This document shows, piece after piece, positions 20,110 to 29,482 of a stretch of DNA of 64,000 nt (position 1 is its first letter; every line of letters starts with the position of its first letter). The notes under the pieces were generated by a model. That model was given only the letters and a program-made list of their open reading frames with translations, made no database searches and was not told the DNA's origin. The position numbers and the translations under genes are program-made. This DNA is from Endomychus coccineus (Eukaryota; Arthropoda; Insecta; Coleoptera; Endomychidae). The stretch lies in contig OY294067.1 of NCBI GenBank assembly GCA_958510875.1, positions 136,741,726 through 136,805,725 of the forward strand. The letters are read 5' to 3'.

Positions 20110-21354
20110 ATGGCCAAATCCGACGGTCATTACGCGACCCCGAAAGTGCCGGCGGTGCCGGTCGAATGTGCGAGTCCAGCTTGCTCGATAGAAATCGATA
20201 CGTCGAATCGAGATGACATTCGGTGTTCTGCAAACAGCGATGTCACTCTTGCCGGTTATATTCCTATGACGAGCATAACGCGTTTGAAGAAATTTTCCGT
20301 CGACGTTGATCACATATACGAACCTATGGACAATGTACTGTCAACGTCGGAAGGAACATCACATGGTGCTGTACAGTCTTCGTCGTCGTCGTCCTATACG
20401 GCTTGCGATGCCGGACAATGTTCGACAATAATCGAAACCGACGGTGAGAATATTACAAAACCGACACGATCCCAGTATTATCGTCATCAGAGCGATGACG
20501 GTGCGTCTTCGTCTACGTCGCCGCAAAATTATTACCCAAGAACGGAATATTCGCCCGACGCGATCGATTTGACATCCGAAACAGATGCGTTTATCATCGA
20601 TGGACCTACAGCGACAGCAGCAGCAGCAGCAACAACAGTAACAACAGCAACAGCAGCAGTAGCAGCACCTTCTTCGTATCAATCCGACAATTATTATAAA
20701 ATTTTATTATGGATCACGATGACGATCGGAATAGCTTCGCTGTTTTGTTCGTGGACTTCGGTGTATTTTATAATGAATCCATCGTCCCCGCCTTCCGAAT
20801 TGTGCGTGAATTTTTCGTATCCGCTCGACTACAGATGGTCGTACATGAAATTGCTCGTATCGTCGGATTTTTTGGTAAATCTAACAGAAAGAATTGATCA
20901 TATGAAGATTCTATCGGACAATCGCATAACGTTGAACGAAACGCGATTTCTGTTCTACTATACCATAATGACAAATGCGAATTATTATAATCGGGTCCCC
21001 TCCGTGTGTCTCGAGCGGTACATCGTATCTGGATTCGACGAACGATACGTTAGAATAACATCGCACGATAATTTGGGACGTTTCACGAGACTGTGTCGAT
21101 TTATTGATGTTTTGGGTAAAATTTTAGCGATACATCACGACAACCAATCGCTGTATTATTTTTTAGATCAGAACGTTGAATTTTCCGAACTTGTCGATAT
21201 AATTCAGTGTTACGTTAGAGCATTGGAAAATTTGATACATCGAAAGGAGAATCGTCGTCGCTACTCTCAAGAAAGATCGGATTTCGAAAAAATTGCGTTT
21301 TACAACGTGATAATAATTACTTTAGAATTTTATCGTGAAATTTGTACTGTCTGA
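20110..21354 (+). CDS. Type II membrane protein (414 aa)
   Basis: The frame opens at 20089 with GTG. The first ATG is at 20110 and is preferred. The N-terminal 195 residues are polar and Ser/Thr-rich with an Ala/Thr low-complexity run. One membrane span follows at about residues 200-222, then a 190-residue C-terminal domain, helical with four Cys and two N-glycosylation sites. That orientation suggests a type II envelope protein with an outside C-terminal domain. Not recognised. It is the last intact gene before the repeat-rich spacer. No TAAG or TATA-CAGT promoter was found. Confidence 0.6.
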   Translation: MAKSDGHYATPKVPAVPVECASPACSIEIDTSNRDDIRCSANSDVTLAGYIPMTSITRLKKFSVDVDHIYEPMDNVLSTSEGTSHGAVQSSSSSSYTACDAGQCSTIIETDGENITKPTRSQYYRHQSDDGASSSTSPQNYYPRTEYSPDAIDLTSETDAFIIDGPTATAAAAATTVTTATAAVAAPSSYQSDNYYKILLWITMTIGIASLFCSWTSVYFIMNPSSPPSELCVNFSYPLDYRWSYMKLLVSSDFLVNLTERIDHMKILSDNRITLNETRFLFYYTIMTNANYYNRVPSVCLERYIVSGFDERYVRITSHDNLGRFTRLCRFIDVLGKILAIHHDNQSLYYFLDQNVEFSELVDIIQCYVRALENLIHRKENRRRYSQERSDFEKIAFYNVIIITLEFYREICTV

Positions 21355-21589
21355 TGTTTGTTTTATTTCAATTTTATCGTATCAATAAAATGAGTGACAA
21401 ACAACTTGTTGTTTCCATATAGTCAGATTGGTAATAATTCCCATTTGTATACGCATTGTTACCCCTCTCATTTTTCAATACATCTTTCGTGTGACTAATC
21501 GGAGTTGTAAAAATGGATCCAACGATACAAGAAAACGCGATTGTAAGCCTCACAGTATTTTTCGATGATTCGACAAAAAAATTCAGAGA

Positions 21590-21742
21590 CATCTATCGAA
21601 ATGTAATGCAATTTCGTCAGAGTAACGTAAAAGCGCCATCTTTCGAAATATAATGCAATTCCGATGTGATAACTTGGTGAGCGCCACCTATCGAAACGTT
21701 ATATCGAATTGTTACAATAAGCAGATGAACGCCATCTGTTGG
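21590..21742. repeat. 47-48 bp minisatellite, about three copies
   Basis: Imperfect tandem units begin at about 21590, 21637, 21685 and 21733. Each opens with a CATCTATCGAAA-like motif and ends in GCGC. Similar GCGCCATCT minisatellites are common in arthropod genomes. It may mark host DNA inside or beside the viral block. Confidence 0.6.
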
Positions 21743-22320
21743 AGTTCCTTTGAACTATCACGTATATAGTGTAGAACCTACCATAGATATACTATACATT
21801 TTCATGAAATTACTACATCTGTGGATGGGGTGGGTTTAATATTGTACAATCTAACCTCAATCGACTTGACTATCGGAACTCTGAATTGAATCTGATCAAA
21901 ATTTTACCCCTTCTACCGTGATTTTCGTCAGAAATCAGTAGATTTTAGGATTTTCGTGACGTCAATTGGCTCTAGTCCAATGAGAATCGAGTATTCACTC
22001 AGCTGACCCCAAATTAACTATATAATCAGCAAGCTTCTCGCCCGCGATCCTAAACCTCCTTGACCAGAGTAAGAACAACGTAGTAGTAAGAAGGAGCAGG
22101 CCGTCGCGGAGGTTATATATATAATATATATATATATTATATATATAGGGGTGCAGGGGGTGCTATGGGGGTACGTGGAGCCCCCTTGACTGTCTAGACT
22201 TGGCGCTAGCTTCTCGCGAGAGCTGGATGTTGCGTTCCACAATTTTCGTTGCCCCCGTGATACGTCACGTATACGTCACGTAACTGTGAGTCATCACTGC
22301 TGTGAAAGTTTTCGCAGCTC
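21743..22320. other. Non-coding spacer with AT palindrome
   Basis: No gene seen. A long alternating TA palindrome lies at about 22113-22147, directly followed by a G-rich/C-rich stretch (22148-22190) able to form a short stem. Composition is more host-like than the flanking viral genes. Confidence 0.4.
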
Positions 22321-23420
22321 GAAGAAATCCAACCGGTGAGATTTCGTTTCAAGAGATTTCATTCGAGGCAAAACTGTTTCTCGACGGAGCTAGTGCGCAT
22401 GACGAGGAACTTTAAGTTTGGAGACTCGTTCGACGAAAGTTTCGTTCAAAGTTTTTGTAGCCCGAAGAAATCCACCGGTGAGATTTCGTTTCAGCAAATT
22501 TCACTCGAGACAAAACAGTTTCTCGATGAGGCCAGTGCGCATGACGAGAAACTTATAAGTTTGGACATTTGTTCGACGAGAGATTTTAGACGGACAAAGT
22601 TTGTTCATCAGAAAATATTTTACGATTTCATTTCTCGAACGAGATTCACGTTCAAAGATTTTGCAGCTCGAAGAAATCCACCGGTGAGATTTCGTTTCAA
22701 CAAATTTCATTCGAGACAAAACTGTTTCATTCCTCGATCGAGAGATTCTAGGTGGACAAAGTTTGTTCATCAGAAAATATTTTACGATTTCATTTCTCGA
22801 ACGAGATTCACGTTCAAAGATTTTGCAGCTCGAAGAAATCCACCGGTGAGATTTCGTTTCAACAAATTTCATTCGAGGCAAAACTGTTTCTCGATGACGC
22901 TAGTACGCATGACGAGGAACTTATAAGTTTGGAGATTCGTTCGACGAAAGATTTTAGGCGGACAAAGTTTGTTCATCAGAAAATATTTTACGATTTCATT
23001 TCTCGAACGAGATTCACGTTCAAAGATTTTGCAGCTCGAAGAAATCCACCGGTGAGATTTCGTTTCAACAAATTTCACTCACGACGAAACTGTTTCTCGA
23101 TGAAGCTAATGCGCATGACGAGGAACTTATAAGTTTGGAGATCCGTTCGACGAGAGATTCTACGCGGACAAAGTTTGTTCATCAGAAAATATTTTACGAT
23201 TTCATTTCTCGAACGAGATTCACGTTCAAAGATTTTGCAGCTCGAAGAAATCCACCGGTGAGATTTTGTTTCAACAAATTTCATTCGAGATAAAACTGTT
23301 TCTCGATGACGCTAGTACGCATGACGAGGAACTTATAAGTTTGGAGATTCGTTCGACAAGAGATTCTAGGCTGACAGAGTTTGTTCATCAGAAAATATTT
23401 TACGATTTCATTTCTCGCAC
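22321..23420. repeat. hr-like 206-bp tandem repeat array
   Basis: Six imperfect copies whose GAAGAAATCC cores start at 22321, 22464, 22670, 22832, 23038 and 23244. Spacings are 143, 206, 162, 206 and 206, so the unit is 206 bp with two internally deleted copies. Each core is an imperfect palindrome: GAAATC and GATTTC arms around CACCGGTG. A second motif, TCTCGAACGAGA, occurs in most copies. Tandem direct repeats with embedded imperfect palindromes are how baculovirus hr regions look. Those act as transcription enhancers and putative replication origins. Function here is inferred. Long open frames across the array are by-products of the repeat. Confidence 0.7.
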
Positions 23421-23477
23421 GATCGTTGGCGTTATGCGCGATAAACGTGGAGGGGCGGTATGAGATCATCTTCGTAT

Positions 23478-23514
23478 TATATAATCGCAATCGTACCAAT
23501 ATTTAGATACCAGT
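23478..23514 (+). promoter_or_regulatory. Early-type promoter: TATA plus CAGT
   Basis: TATATAA at 23478-23484 and CAGT at 23511-23514, 33 bases apart start to start, with the ATG of the next gene at 23577. This matches the TATA plus CAGT initiator arrangement of baculovirus early genes and insect RNA polymerase II promoters. It lies right beside the hr-like array. Confidence 0.55.
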
Positions 23515-23576
23515 ATTCCGATCTCGGTCGTTCCAACGTCAGCCATTCGTTCGAGATGTAGTGCGGTATTCGAACT

Positions 23577-25238
23577 ATGAATCTGTACGATGACACGGAG
23601 ACATCTGAATACAACGACGATATTTGTGACTTCGAAAAACTATTACGATATGACACCACGATCGTCGATGCCGACTACCAAGAGATATGTTCGAATTTCG
23701 ACAATTTTAACAACGTCGATGGTATTGTCGACGGGAAGCCATCAGATGAATTGTCAGAAGTGCAACAAGAACGACCGATGTGGCAACGAGGTCAGTCCGA
23801 AGAAGCGCTCGTCAAATATGATTTACGGGTACAACCTAAAGTATACGATAACCCCGTAAATGACGAATATATATTAGTGCGACAACCGTCTAGCGATGAT
23901 GGCCACAACAATGAACACATCAAACAAGTTCGTAGGAATATCTTGGCAGCTTGTACCGATACGATGAATAGCGAAACGAAAAAAAAGAAGAGGAGAAAGA
24001 ACAAGAAGGAGCGGTTTGACAACAAACGGATATTATCGTTGTACGACCGATCCGTAAAAAACAAATATTATTATTACATCGCGCACGAGAATAACCACGA
24101 ATACAGGGTCGTTTTGGATGCATTCGTAAAATGTGTGAACGCGAAAGACTCCGACAGTGCTACTTGTGAGAAAATTTGTGCGAACGAGACCGAACCGACA
24201 CTCTTCGTACGAAGCGTTTACCGCGTACCTGTTTGTTATTTGATGCTACCGTATATAGTAATAGTCGAAGACGAAAGTAAACTCAGGGAAATGGGAAACA
24301 TTCAGAAACAACGGGTCGATAGGATATCGTTTTCTAAAATCGAGCTGTTGGATGTGAGAGAAGACACGTATCGACCTAGTATAGACGTTCGCACCAACGG
24401 TACGATTGACGGCATCGATACGAAAACTGCTCGATTCGTAGGTGATGCCGGCATGAAATTTATCGATAAATTGTCGGAAATTGATAATTGTTTGATGAGG
24501 AAATTATACGGGTATAGGGATTACGAAGAATCAAGTGGCGAATCGCGAGAATTATATATTCTGCGATATTTATTGAATCGGAAAGGAACGTTCGATATAA
24601 ACGGAAATGGCGCTTTCCTATTTTATAGTGCGAAAATATTATTTCGACAACCAGATTTTGGAACGATCGTTGAACCGTTATTTTCGGACGTTCCGTTGGG
24701 TGGAAAACTCGCGATCGAGCCAAACGTAGCAATGATAGTGAAAAACGATAAGATTCTCACGTGCGTAGATATATTGAAATTAGTCGATCACGAGCGTATC
24801 GAAGTAATCGATGATGACACACAATTGCGAATCACTCGACTGCTGAGCGAATTCTTATGGGGGCGTGTTTGTGTTATCGACGGCGTTTATAATGGTATTG
24901 TGAAATGTATACGTGGCAAGAAGAATTCAATGAAGGTCCTTCGATGCAAGAATGCTGTAACGCCTATTTTTATGGGAGACGAATTTGTGGCAAGAACATC
25001 GATCAAATGTGAAGATATTACGGTCAAATACGATGGAGTTCGATTGTGGGTGCACAAGAATGATAATTGGAATAAGAAATATTTGAGTAACATTGGTGTG
25101 AACGCTGATAGGATGAAAAACACGCACTCGATGGTGTATTCAAGACGTAGCTCACAATATTTGATGTTTTCGTGTAATGTTGAGATTATCAAAAATCAAG
25201 GTGTATTATTTCTGATTAAAAGAATTATTATATTTTAA
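23577..25238 (+). CDS. Uncharacterised protein (553 aa), early-type promoter
   Basis: An acidic N-terminal 100 residues, a strongly basic Lys/Arg cluster at about 136-148 (nuclear-signal-like), then a large globular domain to the end. A KYDGVRLWV segment near residue 485 superficially resembles the KxDG active site of nucleotidyltransferases, but no other motif of that fold was found. The frame is intact and driven by a TATA-CAGT promoter next to the hr-like array, so it may be an early regulatory gene. AT content rises towards the 3' end. Family unknown. Confidence 0.6.
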   Translation: MNLYDDTETSEYNDDICDFEKLLRYDTTIVDADYQEICSNFDNFNNVDGIVDGKPSDELSEVQQERPMWQRGQSEEALVKYDLRVQPKVYDNPVNDEYILVRQPSSDDGHNNEHIKQVRRNILAACTDTMNSETKKKKRRKNKKERFDNKRILSLYDRSVKNKYYYYIAHENNHEYRVVLDAFVKCVNAKDSDSATCEKICANETEPTLFVRSVYRVPVCYLMLPYIVIVEDESKLREMGNIQKQRVDRISFSKIELLDVREDTYRPSIDVRTNGTIDGIDTKTARFVGDAGMKFIDKLSEIDNCLMRKLYGYRDYEESSGESRELYILRYLLNRKGTFDINGNGAFLFYSAKILFRQPDFGTIVEPLFSDVPLGGKLAIEPNVAMIVKNDKILTCVDILKLVDHERIEVIDDDTQLRITRLLSEFLWGRVCVIDGVYNGIVKCIRGKKNSMKVLRCKNAVTPIFMGDEFVARTSIKCEDITVKYDGVRLWVHKNDNWNKKYLSNIGVNADRMKNTHSMVYSRRSSQYLMFSCNVEIIKNQGVLFLIKRIIIF

Positions 25239-25242
25239 CGAT

Positions 25243-25625
25243 TTGTTTTTTTTTTTCGAATACGATGCTTCGAGAGGTATGATTCTTGCCAAGCTCGAAT
25301 CCGACAACCCAATATATTTGGTTGGCGTTTTGATGCTTGCTGCTGACTCGAATCCGATAACTCAACATATTTTGAATATCGCGAAAGGCTATGGCAGAAA
25401 TAAAAAACCTACCATAGAGCTGCTTGTACATGCGTTCTATCGCCGACGCGATAAACGATACGTTGCTCGAAATGTTTCGGTAAAATGCTGTTACCACCAA
25501 AACACACCACTACCACCACCATAAATAGAAATGATACGATCGTAGATTTCAAATTTGCCGAAAATGTAAAATCACTTGGAATCGTGACGTTAATGTCGCG
25601 AATAACATAATTTCGGTTGGTCTCT
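25243..25625 (+). pseudogene. Decayed Fanzor/TnpB-like nuclease remnant
   Basis: Three frames carry pieces in the right order for the C-terminal part of a TnpB/Fanzor RNA-guided nuclease. These are GYGRNKKP (about 25388-25411), a zinc-ribbon half CSKCF (25464-25478) in another frame, and CKITWNRDVNVANNI (25565-25609) in a third. WNRDxNAaxNI is the usual RuvC-III signature of the family. A related fragment sits at 43.7 kb. At least two frameshifts separate the pieces and the N-terminal half is missing, so it is not functional. It lies between two viral genes, as cargo acquired by the virus or a later insertion. Confidence 0.6.
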
Positions 25626-25836
25626 AGTTGATCGATTATCGCTGCAAAACGCCAAATGAATTTGTTTGTCTGGCGGAATTTAAAAATTATATTTCCTATG
25701 AGAGTGAAATTTGTATCTTATGGCCGTTACGTTGGGGTACGTGAGTTACGTGAAATGAATCGCAATATTTTATGACATTTTTTATTCGAATTACATATGA
25801 AATACATTTTATAAATCGTACGAAAAATTCTTTTCA

Positions 25837-27687
25837 TTAGCACTCGTAACATTTCCGTTTTAGAATTCGCATTATTTGGAAATGTGTTAATGTTCGCAAT
25901 ATATTATCGATTTTGGGAATTTCGTTCGTTATTATACTAATCATGTCGTCGCTTTGTTTGGCGAGTATATTTTGATTGCTACAACCTCGGAGTATGTACT
26001 GGAAAAACCGGTGAATCGGGTGAAGCTCGTCTTCGCTGCCAAAATGTCTAATATAAATCTCTCTCATCGTCTTCCTCCATGCTGTCTTCAATGCGCCGAT
26101 TATTTCGAGCTTTTCTCTCTTCCGATCATGCATAATCGGTAATAGTATTTGCGTAAATTTTTCCACCACCTCTTTGGTATAGTTATCAATCGATTCGGAT
26201 TGACGCGCGTGATCGATAATCGGGTACGCTCGGATCGCATCCGCGATCGCCCACATCAACAAGTTCATATGAACAAGTATCTTCAATTTTTCCACTTCCA
26301 CGTTATACTTTTAGAAAATTATCTCCAAATTGTTTTTCGTTAAATCTACGTACCTTTTCAATATCCAATGAAACTCAACGGGACGATCATTTGCGTTCAT
26401 ATCGGCGTGAATCGATTTCATATTCAAATTAGTGAGTTCGATAATTATATTTTTCTTCGACACACCACGGATGATTGATAGTTCACGACAAAACATTTCG
26501 GTTATTAGCGATGCGGTAATGGGTTGGCCATAGCTTATCGTGAACGGTAATTTCATTTCGATCGCTTCGGATGACATTTGGTTTATACACCGTCGATTTG
26601 ATCTCGTCGTTCGATGTTCCGAACGAATTTTCGGTGATTTCGATGCGGACGATTGAGGTAATTGTGGTTGCGGTAATGACAATGGTGAAACTTTCATGAT
26701 ATGTTGTTCGTCGCAAGTCATTTCCGATTTTCGTTTTCTCGATATTTCACTACGATGTTCCGATTTTCCCCGTAAATCGACACTCGATGGATAGCTGGTA
26801 CGTAGCGAGTGTAGTTTGGGATTCGATATGGAATTCGGCGGTATGGTTACGCTCTCCTGTTCAACAGCGAGATTTGCGGTGATTTCGGGTATCATATCAG
26901 CAACGGAACGTTCGATATCATCTTGTATCATATCGATTATTACTGCGTCGATCGTTGTTCCTCCATTTCTCGCTACCAACGTATCAATTTCTTCTAACTC
27001 TTCCGTTCTCGATTCTGGTTCGTTGTCAGGTTCGTTTCCATTACCAGAAAGTGAATTTAATGACGGCGATTTTTCTTCCACACACGACGATTGTTTTTCT
27101 ATCGAATGTGACCTGTTGGTAGTTATTTCGTCGTTTGCGATCGACGTGCTACTTCCCTTCCCCTTTTCTGTTTTCGATTCTGGGTCTGGGTCGCCGTCCG
27201 CTTCGTTTTCATCGCCAGAAATTGAAATTGACGGTGGAGACTGATCGTTAACGCGAGACGATTGCTCGGCTATCACGTCGGTCGATATTCCATTGTTCCG
27301 GACCGATGTGCTGTGTTCTTCTCCATTTTCCGTTTCCGATTCTGATTCTTCGTCCGTTGTGTCATCATCAGAAGAAATTGTATATAACGATGGCGATTTT
27401 TCATTGACGTAAGATGTTTTTTGTTTAGCTGTCAAATATGACACGTTGGTCGTTCTGCCACCGGTCGTGATCGATGAACTGTTTCTTTTATTTTTTCTTC
27501 TCTCCGATTCTGACTCGTCGTCCGTACCATTCTCATCGCAAGATATCGAATCTAACGATGGGGATTTCTCGTTAACGTACGATGATTTTTCGTCAATCGA
27601 GCGCGACCTATAACGAACTGTGAGATTCTTCGATCTTTCGCGTTCTTGTGATGACACAATGAAATTTTTACCACTAACATACGACAT
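25837..27687 (-). pseudogene. Acidic repeat protein with in-frame stop
   Basis: From the ATG at 27687 the frame encodes 458 residues to a TAA at 26313-26311, then stays open in the same frame to 25837 (another ~157 residues, mostly helical, ending Cys-Tyr-Glu-Cys). The second part has no ATG at its start, so a nonsense codon in one gene is likely. The N-terminal half carries four imperfect repeats starting near residues 36, 92, 144 and 201. Each has a VNEKSPSLxSIS-like core followed by an Asp/Glu/Ser stretch. Such units could be CK2 sites or SUMO-interaction motifs (speculation). A partial copy lies at 28.5 kb. Function unknown. Confidence 0.6.
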
Positions 27688-27763
27688 TTGGATAAGTCGT
27701 ATGCACCCGTATTAGATAACACTCTGACTTGAATGGAATGTCCTTATTCTACATGTTATCGTG

Positions 27764-27773
27764 CTTTATATAC
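27764..27773 (-). promoter_or_regulatory. TATA box of the acidic repeat gene
   Basis: On the minus strand GTATATAAAG lies about 77 bases before the ATG at 27687. No TAAG directly precedes the ATG, so an early-type promoter is likely. Confidence 0.45.
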
Positions 27774-27832
27774 ATTCGAATCCCCTCCGTACAACGAATC
27801 GATGACTGTCATGAGATACGAATTTCACCCTC

Positions 27833-28147
27833 ATGCAAAACACAATTTTGAAATTGAGCGATTCCAACGTACACGTTCATCGCAAAAACATCATAATCAT
27901 GTGTTTGTGGTATCTGTGTGGTGGCGACGGTGTCTCTGGAAACGCCGCCGCTACAATTCACAATAGAAGTAATTTGTTTTCTATCCCTATGTCACGGCCG
28001 TTCTTATACGACGATCCGAAAACCAAAATAACGTTCAACTTTGCGGATAAGCGGTCGCTCTTTTCGTGTGACTCGAGATGTGTATGGAACATTTATAAAA
28101 TAATAGTTGTAAACGATATTTTCATTTCCTCTCCATTTATATCGTAG
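27833..28147 (+). CDS. Doubtful small reading frame (104 aa)
   Basis: A 104-residue frame with a Gly/Ala-rich middle and several Cys in the C-terminal half. Codon style partly resembles the viral block, but no promoter motif or family is visible and it overlaps another frame of similar length. It may be a decayed viral gene. The rest of 27.7-28.5 kb shows nothing else. Confidence 0.2.
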   Translation: MQNTILKLSDSNVHVHRKNIIIMCLWYLCGGDGVSGNAAATIHNRSNLFSIPMSRPFLYDDPKTKITFNFADKRSLFSCDSRCVWNIYKIIVVNDIFISSPFIS

Positions 28148-28525
28148 TAGCGAATATGTTTTGCATTGTTTTGATATATTCCTCTTCCTGTCCCGTTCAG
28201 TTAGTTATAGACCTCAACAATTTACAATATTTCTGGTACTGCTGGTTGTATCATCGAAATCGGTTCAAAATATTGATTGAACCATTTCCGTCTTCACTTG
28301 GAGGGTGCTTAGTGAATGATGACATTATCAACATCTACCTCATCTATAATGTCCTCTTCAATAATGTCTGAATTTATTTGAACATTTTGAATGTTGTGTA
28401 AGTAAATGCGTCTAATATTGGTACAAGAGTAAAGAGACGTACTGCTTTCTTTTTTGGCACACTAGCAAACGACCTACATCTCAAGATGTGTAAGAGCTCT
28501 AATATTGGTACCTGGTATTCTACGG

Positions 28526-28725
28526 GTAGGTCACATTCGAAAGAAAAACAATGGTCGTGTTTGAACGAAAAATCGCCGTCATTGAATTCAATTTCCGGTA
28601 ATGGAAAAGAAAACGACGACGAACCAGAATCGAGAACGGGGGAATTAGAAGAAATCGATACGTAGGTAGCGAAAAACGGAACAACGACCGACACAGTAAT
28701 ATTATATCAAGACGCAAAATCGATC
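28526..28725 (+). pseudogene. Inverted, decayed copy of acidic repeat gene fragment
   Basis: On the + strand this stretch matches the fourth repeat region of the minus-strand gene at about 26925-27120 (residues ~195-250) nearly base for base, with substitutions and small indels. Its frame is interrupted by a TAG near 28660. It is therefore an inverted partial duplication that has lost coding ability. Confidence 0.65.
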
Positions 28726-29053
28726 AGTTCCGATACGAACTATGAATGTGATTCATTGTGAATAATAAACGAGACTTTAGGTTCTACTGTTTTTATTTTT
28801 ATCTGAAGTCGGGCTCAAACGACCCATGTACTTGGCGAATAATCGTTACTTGCGTATACTTGCCATGTCGTGTGAGTGGGTTACTTGTACAATTATTTGT
28901 CAGTCGTTGGTTTTCCATTTGTGATCGGTAAAAATGGTCCGAGTCAAAGCGATCGCGATTATTCGTACACTTGCCAATTACATACTTGTCTATACTTCTC
29001 GACGCATAGATCATTGTCCGTGGTGAACTTCAAACAGACTTCCAAGAATGATT
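28726..29053. other. Non-coding spacer
   Basis: No supported gene. It carries short GC-richer pieces similar in style to the viral block (for example around 28940-29000), so the viral-host boundary is blurred here. Confidence 0.3.
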
Positions 29054-29155
29054 ACAAGGTGGATTTCTTTTCAACAAATTTCACCCGAGGCAAAACTGTT
29101 TCATTCTTCGAACGAGAGCTACGTTCAAAGTTTTTACAGTTCGAAGAAATCCACC
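29054..29155. repeat. Solitary rearranged hr-like unit
   Basis: Contains the internal hr-unit segment (CAACAAATTTC, GAGGCAAAACTGTTTC, TTCGAACGAGA, ACGTTCAAAG). The ends are now inverted copies: GGTGGATTTCTT at about 29057 and AAGAAATCCACC at about 29143. The unit can thus fold as a 12-bp-stem hairpin, unlike the tandem array. Confidence 0.6.
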
Positions 29156-29260
29156 ATTGGGAAGGAGAAAAAAAAATACATAATAGCTGAAATCGTTTAC
29201 TCCATATTCGATCGAATAACAGAGAATTTTCGGGATTGTTTTCAATATGCCCATACGCAT

Positions 29261-29482
29261 TCAGGAGATGCTGGGTGGTGGCTCCCCGACCCCAATAGCT
29301 GCCTGGGGTGGACTGGTGGGGTGTGTATTTAACGAATTGAACTTCTCGAACTCGTCGACGAGATAATCCATCTCATCTGCCAGACGTCTAGCGTTCGCTT
29401 CGTGGTCAATATTTAGAAAGTTGGATGAGGATGAGGGTGAGGATATAGTTATTCTAATAGATGCTGAAGACGACGCATTCAT
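29261..29482 (-). CDS. Doubtful small reading frame (73 aa)
   Basis: Ser-rich N-terminus, a charged helical middle (around residues 27-48) and a Pro-rich end. Unrecognised. It is listed because its composition is unlike the surrounding AT-rich DNA and it lies at the apparent edge of the viral block. It may be a tail fragment of a lost gene. Confidence 0.2.
   Translation of the reverse strand: MNASSSASIRITISSPSSSSNFLNIDHEANARRLADEMDYLVDEFEKFNSLNTHPTSPPQAAIGVGEPPPSIS

Noticed and set aside
22321..23420. CRISPR-like array
   Set aside because: Units are 206 bp and similar along their whole length, with no short repeats separated by unique spacers, and the context is eukaryotic.
22336..23463. 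Repeated frames with similar 60-196-residue products
   Set aside because: They repeat with the 206-bp unit on both strands and change frame between copies. This is expected for non-coding tandem repeats.
28876..29190. 104-codon frame
   Set aside because: It runs through the solitary hr-like hairpin and has no family or promoter support.
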